Part shown: positions 35,905 through 46,548 of the stretch, piece by piece | How positions within the stretch are numbered: position 1 is the first letter of the stretch | Layout of the letters: each line of letters opens with the position of its first letter | Origin: Trichomonas vaginalis G3 | Lineage: Eukaryota; Parabasalia; Trichomonadida; Trichomonadidae | NCBI RefSeq assembly: GCF_026262505.1 | Contig: NC_067208.1 | Coordinates: 13,711,962 to 13,775,961, forward strand | Reading direction: 5' to 3' | DNA length: 64,000 bases | Position numbers and translations under genes: made by a program | The notes under the pieces: generated by a model | Seen by the model: the letters and a program-made list of their open reading frames with translations, nothing else | What the model was told of the DNA's origin: nothing | Database searches by the model: none

Positions 35905-37600
35905 TTAAGGGTTCCGACCGACCACCTATCTCCTCTCAAAATTTTCAACTTTAGAAGGTCTTATCTTGGCGAATACGAGGTTTCAATCCGAATCCCCGGC
36001 ACATCATTCCTCCTTATAATATATGGTATTTAAAAATATCTCTAAGTGAAGTCTTTATCGATGATCCCCTTTCAACCCTCCTTTTTTCGAATTTTTTCGA
36101 TTTTTTTCACCCTCTCCTTTTGAGTGAGAAAAATCATGAATATTCAACCGATGTTTTTAAGATTTTAATGGGATAATCTATGACCTATATATATGCATAT
36201 ATTGATGCCAAATTCGAAAATAAAAAATTTTGACATGTAAAATTGGTCGAATTTACGTGTCAGAATGAAGTGAAACGTGACAAAGAAGTAGGCAGACTAA
36301 AGAACGAATTAGCTTATAATTTTATTATAAACAGTATTATTAATTATCAGAGATTATGAATCTATTTATCATTTTTTCACAAAGCAAAAATAAGATTTTC
36401 AGGTCTTCAAATTCAAAAGATTGTACTTGATGCTAGCAAAGTAGTCTTTGTGGTGCCGAAATAGAAATGTTTGTAGAGCCAGAGTGGTAATATTTAATAA
36501 CTTTATGTGATAATTCATAATTCATGCTAAAAATGTTTTGAAACTATTTTAGTAACTTGTTAAAGAAATACCATTAGGTTTTTAAGGGAGAATACGGAGT
36601 AAAAATCTATTGTTTGCGAGAGAGTTAATTGAAATCAAATAAAAAGTATCAATAAATGGAATTATTGATTAAATTGCTTCCAAACTGGGATATCTTGCTT
36701 GTTTAGTGAGTAATGGATTATATGGAAACCTTCTTGCTTTGGTGTTTTTAGATAGAAATTTTGAAATTTAATCAAAAAATTGTACGTTTATCATCATTAT
36801 GAAACCAGTAATATTATAGCTTTAATCAACACCTTATGTTCATATTCCAAGCTGTAATTTTGTCAAAGCAAGATCTAATTTTTTTTTATACTTTTCCAAA
36901 TAAATGATGGATTTTAGTGCGAAGAAAATCCTTTTATTGCATTTTGGATTGAAATATGCTACTTGCAATGGCTCCTGACGTAATCACACTATAGATATAT
37001 TTTTATTATCACAATTGTGATGTAGAGTATTATGTCTAGAAACGAAATATGCTAAACATTATTGAGTTGGATATTATGGCAGGCTTAATTGGAAATGAGC
37101 TAGTTATCTCATTCTTATTTTCATTATTTTTGTATAGGGGCAAGTAAAATGTGGATGTTCATTCAACAGCGATATACTTCATTAGGTTTAGATGCATAAC
37201 ATTTATTTGTATTTGCTAGAAAAGCATATTTTAATGTAATCAAATTCAATATCTCGTAGTTATTTGATTTTTGAAGCAGAGTTTAATTGCAATTATTTTA
37301 TACACTTTGTCCTGATTTCATTTCCGTAGAGTCGAAAAAATCGAATTTTTTAGGTGCAACTCGAGGCATTTTACCAAGTACTTTTAATATGGAAAAATGA
37401 AAAAATGAGGCAAAAAAATGCTTTCTTTAAGGCAATATGGTGGCTTTGAGATTCACCTACCATATATGTATATCTTTATATGAAGGATTACTATCATATT
37501 GTGTATGGTAGCAAAGAAAGATATCTATCATGTGAGCCTACAAGATGCTATGAAGTTGATGAAAATTGAGAGGAGATAGGTGGTCGGTCGGAACCCTTAA
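35905..37600. mobile_element. Non-autonomous TIR element flanked by TTAA
   Basis: Perfect 31-base inverted repeats, beginning GGGTTCCGACCGACC, lie at 35909-35939 and 37566-37596, each flanked outside by TTAA (35905-35908, 37597-37600). TTAA duplication is the hallmark of piggyBac-type transposition. The 1.6 kb interior is AT-rich and has no transposase or other convincing coding frame, so the element depends on a source elsewhere. Identical ends indicate recent activity. TTAA is common in AT-rich DNA, so the superfamily call is less sure than the repeat itself. Confidence 0.7.
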
Positions 37601-37707
37601 TTTGATTGTAATTTAAAACACCGTTTAATGGTATTGATTTTTATCCTAATGTAATAGGGAATAAAATAACAGCTCACTTGGAAAAGAATAAACGATAAAA
37701 ATAAACA

Positions 37708-39525
37708 ATGAACAAAACAACCTGTATTGATATCAATAAATACGAAAGAGAATTGATCAATTACATCAATGGCATTCGTAAAAATGCAGGTCAGTTAATT
37801 ATAGGGAGAAAATTGGCACAAAATGCACGTTTCATAGCTATTAATTTTGATGATGGCTATGAAACTAATGAAAATCGTATTATTACACATTTCCCATTTG
37901 CCGAAAAGCTTATTGTCATCAGAAATGTAATAGCTGATGCAAAACAAGATAACGTCTTACAGAAGATTAAGGACGATCTTAATTCAAATTCAAAATACAA
38001 CTCTTATTTAGTTAGCCCACTCTATAGATACGGTGGTGTATCTATTTTGCTCCGTAAAAATGGTGGAGCTGCATACGCGATTCTTCTTGCTCAGATTAAC
38101 GATGAACTTATGCAAGAGGCATATGCCACAACATATAATTCATTTTCTGAAGACATATTAATTGATTGTGATACAATTCTTGACATTTGCAATAAATTCA
38201 GAGAAGTTCTTCATTTACGTTTGCTTGACACCGAAACAAATATCCAATCATTTTTGGAAAATAAGTTAAGTGAAAAAATTCCTTTCAAACAAAAGATTAG
38301 CGATTTGATTGATTACGTAGATCACTTGGACGGCCAATTCTTCCACATTGCAAATGTTAACTTTAATGACATTCATGATCTTATCAAAACTTTATTCCAG
38401 AACGAAGATTTTCTTCAATTAGTTACTTCTTCAGCTAGAGGTACTGCAGTTTATATCCAACGTTCAGATTTATTCCTTTTCACTACCTATCCACCATCTA
38501 ATTCTACTCCTTCTTCCACAAATATGTATGCTCGCTCGGAATCCAAGGCTAATAAAAAATTCTTGGAGTTTGAACCTAAAAAATTCGCTTTTTCAAAGAA
38601 AGTTAATCGTGGTTCACCATCTAAGCTCAATCCAAACTCTACATCAAATACTCCACGTAAACCAGAAATTTTACCAAAGCCAGAAGATGGTTCTAAGACA
38701 CCTTCTCATAAGCAACAACATAAGGAAAATAAAAGCTTCACTCCAACAAAGGAACCTATCACGTTGACATCCTGGAAACCATCACCTTCCCCAGTTCGTG
38801 TTTATCCAGCTGCAGTTGTTGATGAAATATCCAAATTAATTAACAAATCAGGAAAACTTGAATTTATTGACAATATACAAGGCTCTCTTGATGAATTAGT
38901 TGAAGAATTTCTTCACTCGAAATATGATGAGCAAAAAGTGATTGACGAACTATTCCCACAGTACATCGAATATGAAATTTTCCATGGACATTACTCTCAT
39001 GATACTTTGATCCCTCAAGTCGATCAGTTTATCTCAAATATTAATTTATCATTAAAAACGAGCTATTATATAGCCGTTAAACATACCAAGAACGAACAAT
39101 TCTTCGCTCTTGTCATCGTAGCTACAACAGATAAAAGAGGAAGTCTCGATTACGTAATCTACAACTCAATTTGCAATGCTAGAGCTGCCCATAAAGTAAA
39201 AGACGAAGTACTGTTCAATAAAACAATTTATACCTTCGCATGCAATGCAATTGATACAATGAGACAAGAACGAACAATTTTTGAATTCTCCCATAATCAT
39301 AAAGAAGCACTTTCAGCTATTATTCCAAATGCAAAACTTGTTGACGGTTGCGCTTTTTCATTCCATTGCCAAGATAAAAAAGATTTAGCAAAGAAAGTCG
39401 TTGAAATGCTTGCAAATGACCATAACAAAGTTCTCTTTGGCAGATTCAATAATTGTGGTCTTTCTATTGATTCTATTGAAAAAGACGAATATTATTTTGC
39501 CGTCTATTTTGTTAGGATTGAATAA
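37708..39525 (+). CDS. CAP-superfamily-like protein with repeated domains
   Basis: The 605-residue protein starts with a segment like a CAP/SCP domain (YERELINYINGIRKNAGQ, then strands around YGGVSILLRK). A similar pattern recurs after a proline/serine/lysine-rich linker (about 270-370), including strands YYIAVKHTK and a final part with KVLFGRFNNCGLSI and EYYFAVYFV, as at the end of CAP folds. No signal peptide or membrane segment is seen, unlike most secreted CAP proteins, so an intracellular role is possible. The stop codon overlaps TAAA, the trichomonad polyadenylation signal. TCACTT lies 34 bases before the ATG. The family call is tentative. Confidence 0.4.
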   Translation: MNKTTCIDINKYERELINYINGIRKNAGQLIIGRKLAQNARFIAINFDDGYETNENRIITHFPFAEKLIVIRNVIADAKQDNVLQKIKDDLNSNSKYNSYLVSPLYRYGGVSILLRKNGGAAYAILLAQINDELMQEAYATTYNSFSEDILIDCDTILDICNKFREVLHLRLLDTETNIQSFLENKLSEKIPFKQKISDLIDYVDHLDGQFFHIANVNFNDIHDLIKTLFQNEDFLQLVTSSARGTAVYIQRSDLFLFTTYPPSNSTPSSTNMYARSESKANKKFLEFEPKKFAFSKKVNRGSPSKLNPNSTSNTPRKPEILPKPEDGSKTPSHKQQHKENKSFTPTKEPITLTSWKPSPSPVRVYPAAVVDEISKLINKSGKLEFIDNIQGSLDELVEEFLHSKYDEQKVIDELFPQYIEYEIFHGHYSHDTLIPQVDQFISNINLSLKTSYYIAVKHTKNEQFFALVIVATTDKRGSLDYVIYNSICNARAAHKVKDEVLFNKTIYTFACNAIDTMRQERTIFEFSHNHKEALSAIIPNAKLVDGCAFSFHCQDKKDLAKKVVEMLANDHNKVLFGRFNNCGLSIDSIEKDEYYFAVYFVRIE

Positions 39526-39965
39526 AAACCAGAAATATCTTTGTCATCAATAAATGAATTATCTTTTCCTATACGACACAACATTTTTTAAGAAATTTGT
39601 GAACCAAGATTATCTTCATAAATTCATTTTATCATCATGTTTTTAACAGCTAGCTGAATCAGAGAATGGGCGCCATCAGAAGTTAGCTTAATTTAGGGCA
39701 GAAGACAATTTCCTGATGAAATATTGAAATATACAATTTCATTACCAAGAAATCTTATTGTATTATACTATTATAGTTTGTTTTTGCAACAAGAAAGCCT
39801 GAATAGCAATTTTTATTATTCGAAAATTGTATTTCATGCTTTGTCCTCAAATTTGTAAACAAAAACAGAATACACAAACATAGCTTATATCATATTTATC
39901 TTAATACATGGTCTTATAAATTTGTGGGGAAGACGATTATCGCGTTTGGTCTTCCTTTTCAACAG
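39526..39965. other. Intergenic region with ribosomal-protein promoter module
   Basis: No coding sequence is seen. The right end carries GTTTGGTC (39944-39951) and CCTTT (39954-39958) just before the eL42 ATG. Confidence 0.5.
39944..39958 (+). promoter_or_regulatory. TTTGGTC-N2-CCTTT core promoter module (eL42)
   Basis: TTTGGTC, two bases, then CCTTT lies seven bases before the ATG at 39966. The same arrangement, with the same two-base gap, precedes the uS19 gene on the other strand (60490-60503). CCTTT matches the known T. vaginalis M5 start-site motif. Confidence 0.6.
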
Positions 39966-40280
39966 ATGGTTCACCACCCAAAGACAAAGAAATTCTTCTG
40001 CAAGTTCTGCAAGAAGCACACAATGTGCAAGGTTTCTCAGGCCTCCCGTGGTGAGGAACGCCACTCCGCCCTTGGTCGTCGCCGCTACGATCGTAAACAA
40101 AAGGGTTTCGGTGGTCGTGTTAAACCAATTCTTCGTCGTTCCAAGAAGACATCCAAGAAGATTTCTCTTCGTTTCACCTGCCAGTCTTGCAAGAAGGCCA
40201 CAATGTATTGCCTTGGCCGTCTTCGTAAGTTCGAATGGACAGTTGAGAAGAAGAAGAAACACGCTGAGCCAACATGGTAA
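39966..40280 (+). CDS. RPL44: 60S ribosomal protein eL42 (L36a/L44)
   Basis: This 104-residue protein of the large ribosomal subunit sits near the E site. It shows the family's zinc-binding pairs CKFCKKH (about 12-18) and CQSCKKA (about 72-78), the basic middle GRRRYDRKQKGFGGRVKPI, and the closing RLRKFEW segment. Length fits the family. I use the ATG at 39966 (MVHHPKTKKFFCK), which aligns with the family start, rather than an upstream in-frame ATG that would precede the promoter module. The stop overlaps TAAA. Composition is richer in GC than neighbours, as expected for high expression. Confidence 0.95.
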   Translation: MVHHPKTKKFFCKFCKKHTMCKVSQASRGEERHSALGRRRYDRKQKGFGGRVKPILRRSKKTSKKISLRFTCQSCKKATMYCLGRLRKFEWTVEKKKKHAEPTW

Positions 40281-40608
40281 AATGTGTGTCTACCAATAAT
40301 TTTATATTACTTAATCTCTTTTTTTTCATATTTTTTTATATCACCTAGTTTCAAGAAACTCTCATCCCCACATTCCATTAATATTTTTAGATAGGATATA
40401 TCCAACATGAATAGTGTCATTTGGATAGACTCGAACAGCTTTTTATTTTCTTTCCGTGAGCATTCATAAAATCATTCAAAAATTGAGAAAGTTAGGATTA
40501 AAAAATAAAAGACATATTTATCTCAGAACATGAATTAATTGATTTTTAATAATTTTAAGAGAGAAATATAAAAATTACTGGGAAAAGTGACAAGTAATCG
40601 GATTAATC
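40281..40608. other. Intergenic region with AAAAGTGAC motif
   Basis: No gene is seen. AAAAGTGAC at 40583-40591 lies 17 bases before the next ATG. Confidence 0.5.
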
Positions 40609-42366
40609 ATGTTAAGTATATCAAGATATGGCCGAACAATCCGATTTAACTGCTTTTACATATTAATGGTATTCCCTTGTATTGCTGTTGTATCTGCAAT
40701 ACTGCTTCCAAGTGAAAAATATTTGATTTTTGATATAGATAAAGAAAAAGTACAATCTAACTCTAAATGCATACATTACACACACGATTTCTTTGGTCAC
40801 GACATTGATGATATGTATACATATGATTATCATATGAATTTATTATCATGTATGTTTTTCATTGATCCTGACGAAGCAGAGAAGCCGCATTACTTAGTAA
40901 TAGGCTCAAAAACCATGCTTGGCATCGAAATATGCAATTTACTCAAAAAATCGAACATAAATTTTGGAGAAATCCGAGATTACACGCATTTCAACCTCCA
41001 AAACTTCTCAATCATTCGGTACCTACGGTCAGTTATGTTCAGTACTATTATCAATCTTGAACACCTACCACCTGATAGAGAAAAAGAATTTATCAATTAT
41101 TGCGAACACAACAAAATCAATTACATTACGGTATCTCAAAATCCAAAAATGGAAGGTAACTACAAAAATCTTATAATAGATAAGCCATTATTTGGGTCTT
41201 CACACAATATTTTTCAAGATTTCCCAAACTCAGAAATTTTATCGCTTGAACCACCAGAATTGTATAAAATGCAAAATTTTGACGAATATTACAGCGCAAA
41301 AGATATTGCAAATGAAATAATTAAACAAATTCAATATAATAACTTTGCAAAATCAGAAAAGAGCATTCCCATATCAAGTACCATTTATAAGAAAGATAAC
41401 ATCCTTAATTACATTCGAAATTACAGAACAATGAAATCAGTTGACATAAATCTTCAAGAAAAAGTCAAAGAAATGTATTATTTTCATGAAGACACACTTA
41501 GTGATAACAAAGAACCTTATCTTACCCATGTAACTACGCTCTCTGAGGACGAATCAATCATGAAACGCTTTAATTTAACATGTTATGCTCTTGATAGCAT
41601 TTTATCTGAATTTCCTGATATTCCATTTGAGTTTCTGATAGTTTATTGTACTAGATCTAATCAAAAATTGTCAGATCAAATAACAATTCCAAAAAATTTG
41701 AAAAAATTCATTAGAGTTATCGAAGTACCTCTTTCATATTGGTATGACCTAGGAATTAAGTTCGAAACTGTTGGTTTTCCTGAATATCAAATGAGAAATA
41801 TTGGAATAAGGCGAGCAAAAGGAACATACATCACATGTGGAAGTGCTGATGTTATTCTGCCTTATGGATTCTTCGAAGCCATTAGAATTCGGGCTTTTAC
41901 TGAAATAAGTTACATAAGAACAACAAGAATTTCTTCTCCACCGGATTTGAATACAATTTTTGATCTTTACAGACAAAATACAGATGTTAAGCAGCTTTTT
42001 GTCCATCCTGGTGAAGAATCAAACTTTGATGTTGAGCTTTTCATTGATGCATGCGGAGATTTCCAAGGTATGCATAGAGATGCATGGAATATGATCCATG
42101 GATACGCTGAATCTAGATTTACTTATAATATTGACGCTTTACTTGCCTTTGATAGAGCTGCCTTGGCTGGGCCAATCCTTCTACAGCATTTTTCTGGAGG
42201 CATTCATATAGAACATGACAAAGTTTCGAATCTTACTCAACACGTTGATCCTTGGGACGAAGAATTAAGGATTGAGCTTGCTAAAGGAAGACTGACTTAC
42301 ATTTCAAGGTTCCCAAGAAGGTATTGGGGTGCAGAAAACGTCAACTTTAGTGATTATAGACTTTAA
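40609..42366 (+). CDS. Type II membrane glycosyltransferase with Rossmann-like N-terminal part
   Basis: The 585-residue protein has a short basic cytosolic end and a single membrane anchor (about 13-33), placing the rest in the Golgi or ER lumen. Residues about 95-260 look like a short Rossmann/epimerase-like domain (HYLVIGSKTMLGIEICNLL, then TIINLEH). The C-terminal half (about 330-560) follows a GT-A glycosyltransferase pattern, with NIGIRRAKGTYITCGSADV near the donor site and GDFQGMHRDAWNMIHGYAE in the acceptor region, close to galactosyltransferase-like proteins. It may help build surface lipoglycan, but this is inferred. The donor motif has no clear DxD (SAD instead). Confidence 0.6.
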   Translation: MLSISRYGRTIRFNCFYILMVFPCIAVVSAILLPSEKYLIFDIDKEKVQSNSKCIHYTHDFFGHDIDDMYTYDYHMNLLSCMFFIDPDEAEKPHYLVIGSKTMLGIEICNLLKKSNINFGEIRDYTHFNLQNFSIIRYLRSVMFSTIINLEHLPPDREKEFINYCEHNKINYITVSQNPKMEGNYKNLIIDKPLFGSSHNIFQDFPNSEILSLEPPELYKMQNFDEYYSAKDIANEIIKQIQYNNFAKSEKSIPISSTIYKKDNILNYIRNYRTMKSVDINLQEKVKEMYYFHEDTLSDNKEPYLTHVTTLSEDESIMKRFNLTCYALDSILSEFPDIPFEFLIVYCTRSNQKLSDQITIPKNLKKFIRVIEVPLSYWYDLGIKFETVGFPEYQMRNIGIRRAKGTYITCGSADVILPYGFFEAIRIRAFTEISYIRTTRISSPPDLNTIFDLYRQNTDVKQLFVHPGEESNFDVELFIDACGDFQGMHRDAWNMIHGYAESRFTYNIDALLAFDRAALAGPILLQHFSGGIHIEHDKVSNLTQHVDPWDEELRIELAKGRLTYISRFPRRYWGAENVNFSDYRL

Positions 42367-42537
42367 TATTTTATATATTTTTTTGTTTGTTTGATATTTT
42401 AAAAGATTTGTTTGATAAATAACATACTTAGATATTTTTAAGATTAAAGCTAATTATAAATATTAGTTTTTCACTTTCAGCAGCAGCATTTTGAAATTTT
42501 TATAAAAAGTGACAGATTTTGAAATTCTTATTTATAA

Positions 42538-44103
42538 ATGAACAGATTTAATGGAGAAAATGGAAAAAGAAGATCATCAAAGAGCTCGAAAAGACATAAA
42601 AAATCAAAGAGTTCGGATAGTTTAGCAAAAAACGAAGAATTATTAAAATCTATTAATTTAAACGTGGAATATGAGAAAACAACACGCCTAAATCTCACTT
42701 TTACACCGACACTAACAGAAGAAGAACAAAAGAAATACCTAGAAAAGAATCAAATAAAATTACTTGGTGAAAACATTCCTCCTGTTGCTGTAACATTCGA
42801 AGAATTGAATTTACCACAAGAAATAATGGAAGTTATTAAAGAGAATAATTGGACAAATCCAACACCAATTCAATCTTTATCAATTCCAATCGGATTAAAA
42901 GGCAATGATATGGTAGGAATAGCGAAAACAGGATCAGGAAAGACAGCATCGTTTTTAATACCTGCTTTAATGCATATATCTGCTCAAAGAAAAATTTCAG
43001 AAAATGATGGTCCAATTGTATTAGTATTAAGTCCAACAAGAGAGTTGGCATTACAAACAGATGAGGTTGCTGCACAGTTTTGCGTCAAAATGGGCTATAA
43101 ACACGTTTGCATTTACGGAGGAGAAGATAGACACAGACAAATCAACAAATTACGCTTCCATCCAGAGATAGTAACAGCTACTCCTGGTAGATTAATCGAT
43201 TTCTTACAAAGCGGAGTGTTTAATCCTAACAGAGCGAATTTTTTAGTTTTGGATGAAGCAGATCGCATGCTTGATATGGGATTTGAGCCACAAATACGTG
43301 CAATTATCGCCTCATTGACAAAAGACCGTGAAACATTCATGTTTTCTGCAACTTGGCCGAAAGAAATTCGACAATTAGCCTCAGACTTTCTTTCTAACCC
43401 AATACATATGCATGTTGGAGGAGAAGAGTTGGCAACTAATGAAAGAATCCAACAAAACGTTCTTCTTTTGCAAGAACACGAAAAAGGAGAAAAATGTGTT
43501 GAAATATTAAAAGAAAACCAGTCGAAGAAGATCATTATATTTGCTAAAACAAAGAGAACTGTTCAACAGCTCTCAGATTTCTTAAAATCAAAATCAATTC
43601 GATGCTTATCAATTCATGGCGACAAAACTCAACAAGAAAGAGTTGTAGCACTTGATAAATTCAAGAATGCAAGAACAGGAGGTGTTTTGGTCGCTACAGA
43701 TGTTGCAGCTCGTGGTTTGGACGTTACAGATATTGATTTAGTTTTAAATTACGATTTTCCAGGCGATATTGAGGATTACGTACATAGAATTGGCCGTACA
43801 GCAAGAGGCGAGAAGACAGGAGTTGCAATTACATTCTTTACCGATGAAAACAGATTTTTAGCTTCAGATCTCGTAGAAGTCATCAAAAATAGCGCACAAG
43901 TACCACCTGATTGGCTATCAGCAATGGCTGTACACGTCACAAAGAGCGATGGTCAGTCAATTACTGCAAAAAAGGTTTATAATCCAAGAGATGGAAATGG
44001 ATTTGGTTCTGAAGCAGATACAACCATAACAGCATTCGGACAAAGATCAGACGGGTATGGATCCTTTGGTTTTGGCTACGGAGGACCAAATTCTTATCCA
44101 TAA
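42538..44103 (+). CDS. DEAD-box RNA helicase, Dbp2/DDX5-like
   Basis: The 521-residue ATP-dependent RNA helicase has every core motif: Q motif with NPTPIQ (about 102-107), AKTGSGKT (motif I), PTREL, TPGR, DEAD, SAT, then in the second domain VATDVAARGLD and HRIGRTAR. The N-terminal 30 residues are Ser/Lys-rich like a nuclear signal, and the C-terminus ends in a short Gly/Tyr/Phe-rich tail. Layout and motifs fit the DDX5/Dbp2 group acting in mRNA processing and ribosome assembly. Motif I has Lys where Gln or Glu is usual. AAAAAGTGAC lies 24 bases before the ATG. Confidence 0.93.
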   Translation: MNRFNGENGKRRSSKSSKRHKKSKSSDSLAKNEELLKSINLNVEYEKTTRLNLTFTPTLTEEEQKKYLEKNQIKLLGENIPPVAVTFEELNLPQEIMEVIKENNWTNPTPIQSLSIPIGLKGNDMVGIAKTGSGKTASFLIPALMHISAQRKISENDGPIVLVLSPTRELALQTDEVAAQFCVKMGYKHVCIYGGEDRHRQINKLRFHPEIVTATPGRLIDFLQSGVFNPNRANFLVLDEADRMLDMGFEPQIRAIIASLTKDRETFMFSATWPKEIRQLASDFLSNPIHMHVGGEELATNERIQQNVLLLQEHEKGEKCVEILKENQSKKIIIFAKTKRTVQQLSDFLKSKSIRCLSIHGDKTQQERVVALDKFKNARTGGVLVATDVAARGLDVTDIDLVLNYDFPGDIEDYVHRIGRTARGEKTGVAITFFTDENRFLASDLVEVIKNSAQVPPDWLSAMAVHVTKSDGQSITAKKVYNPRDGNGFGSEADTTITAFGQRSDGYGSFGFGYGGPNSYP

Positions 44104-44507
44104 TACTATATATAAATAAATTGTATTGTTTTTATGATTTTTTTTTTTTATTTCATAACATATATACAATAAAGAAAAAGAATTGTAATCTTTGAAATCA
44201 TATTCTTCATGTGTAAACCTTTCAATTACCTCAAATTTTGAGAGACAGACGCGAAGAATATGATTTCAAGTTTAATCTTTGAAATTATGAGCATTATAGT
44301 CTTGATCAAGATGCACATGTTTTTTGTTATATATAGATAATGATTTTAGATTTGTGGATATCGAAAAAGAAAGTTTTTATTGCGGTGGATGGCCATAGTG
44401 TTTCATTTCATTTTTTTTATAGTATTATAATACTCTTGGACTTTTATGAGAATATATTAAAAGTTGTGCAATAAGGCAGTGATCCTTTCAATTTTTACTT
44501 CCTCTTT
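44104..44507. other. Convergent intergenic region with small inverted repeat
   Basis: Exact 17-base inverted arms lie at 44192-44208 and 44253-44269, with a loop of about 44 bases. A direct repeat TAATCTTTGAAAT borders them (about 44186 and 44273). This may be a small MITE-like hairpin or a 3'-end structure between convergent genes. Confidence 0.5.
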
Positions 44508-46006
44508 TCAATTTTTTACTTCCTTTATTTTCCTGTCTTCGACACTTTTTTCGGGGGCTGTCAGTAGATTATTAATTCTTTTATCTCTAGTCATGTTAAT
44601 AGGAATATCACCTTGAACATTTCTTATGTTGATATTAATACCTCTAAATCCTATGAGAATCTCAACAATATCTCGATAATTGCATCTGCATGCTTCATGA
44701 AGAGGAGTATTTCCATAATAATCTTGGGCATTAATATCAATTCCATCTAATGTTATAAGGAATTTGACAACATCAATTGAATTATTATAACAAGCAATAA
44801 TGAGCGGTGTGTCTTGACAAATATTTCTCATATTAGGGTCGACACCACATGAAATAAGATCTTGAACAAGTGATAAATTATTATATTTTGCTGCATAATG
44901 AATTATTCCACAATTGCGTGAGGACATACTCTGATTCCATTATCAACAGCAAATTTGATCGAATAAAGATCTCGTTCTTGACTACATTTTTCAAATGTAT
45001 CATAAAGATCGAAGAAATTTTTTGAAGTCCAATACATTTTCAATATTTTTTTATTTTCATCTGTTGATGCAATTTTATCAAATTGTTTGGTTTCTTTACT
45101 ATCATTTGATGATAACATAAATGTCTCAAATAAATGAGTGAAGATTTCATTTTCTTTTTGAATATTGTCAACTGATTTATTTCCTGTTTTGATTTCTTTA
45201 TCAAAAGAGTTGATAAATGAAGAATAAAAGTTGATAAATCGAGAAATTCTTTCGTTAGTGCAGAATTCAAATCTGATGAATTCAATCAGTTTGTCCAATT
45301 TTGATGTTTCTGAAATTGGTAATAAAGGTGAAAATGTTTTGTTGAATGAAATGACAAAATCACAAATATCATCTTCGCTGTAGACAAAAACATGTTCATC
45401 ACTCAAAATACACGAAATAAAATCAATAAAAATATCATCGATGTTTTCGTTAAAATGCGATAATACAATTGAATGATAAACGGATTCAAAAAGAAGACAA
45501 AGCTTAGAAGGGCCAATAGAAGAGATATGAGATGCAATGAATGAACATGTTTTCTTGAAATCACCAGTTTTAAGACTGTATCGGATGAATGATTCGATGT
45601 TTGATTCACTGATATCTGTTGATGAAATTATAAATTTGTATTGTGAAATAAAATCGTCGATCTTGAGAAAAACACCGAGGTCATATATTATTTCGCTTGT
45701 GTTGATGTCGATGTTTTCTGAAACATACCCATCTTGAACAAACTTCGAAAAAATATTTAATGCTTTCTTAAATGATTCTTTATTTGCAATTGGATTGATA
45801 TTATTAATGTTAATATCAATATTAATCTCTTGTGCACTGTTATCTGTAATCAAGATGTTTCGAAATGTTTCACTTAAAACGACTGCATGTGATTGTGCTG
45901 TATAAAATCGATGACCATTGATAACGAAACAAAAATCACTTCCATATTTAACTAAAGATGAATTTTTACAATACTGTGAATCAACAACAAATTTAATATC
46001 GCTCAT
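44508..46006 (-). pseudogene. BTB-ankyrin (DUF3447-type) protein gene with one frame break
   Basis: The N-terminal part (about 1-125) looks like a BTB domain (DFCFVINGHRFYTAQSHAVVLSETF). A long helical region follows (about 130-365), then three to four ankyrin repeats (for example DTPLIIACYNNSIDVVKFLI and NTPLHEACRCNYRDIVEILI). This is the standard layout of a very large trichomonad family. The frame changes once near 44905-44950: the first part runs out at 44903 while the ankyrin part reads in another frame. The total length is one base short of a multiple of three, consistent with a single-base deletion. It is either a pseudogene or a sequence error. AAAAAGTGA lies upstream (46028-46036 on this strand). 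Confidence 0.75.
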
Positions 46007-46548
46007 CTTATTTTTTTTTTATTATTATCACTTTTTATTTTAAATTTACCATCAATTGTCAAATTCAAACAATGTAATTAATATAATCTTAATGGTACAC
46101 TTTCCGTTTTCTGACATGCTTTTAATTTTTTGACACTCTAGCTTTTTATCTAATTAATTAATTTTTTTGATTGTTTGGGAAAAAGTCATTATAAATCACT
46201 TCATAATACCTTATATTACTGTTATACTTTTTTTGCAATTACAATAAAGATATATTGATATAATTCAAGCATGTCAGAAAGTAGTAAGTACATCCTTAAG
46301 AGTGCACTTACGCCTCACGCCAGTTGTCAAAAATTTGAATTAAAGTCAGATGGGTGTAAGTGCAGTCTTAAAGGCCAGAACTGAAAATCATGTCATAGAG
46401 GCGATATTTGCCAAAAATATATTGCAATTCATTCTAAAGAGGAATATCAACAATGAGTAGAACTCATAAGATGAATAATTCTTATAATAGAAATGAAAGC
46501 ATTTTATAAAATAATCTTTATATTTATAAACACAAAATAGAATTTAAT
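46007..46548. other. Intergenic region with small imperfect inverted repeat
   Basis: Arms of about 20 bases at 46294-46314 and 46353-46374 are near reverse complements (CCTTAAGAGTGCACTTAC against its partner), giving an 81-base hairpin unit with TTAA near each end. The rest is AT-rich with no gene. Confidence 0.5.

Noticed and set aside
35821-36033. 70-codon frame crossing the left end of the TTAA element
   Set aside because: It spans the insertion boundary and so cannot be an ancestral gene; no family pattern.
39885-40262. 125-codon frame antisense to eL42
   Set aside because: The clear ribosomal protein lies on the other strand; the antisense frame follows from its codon bias.
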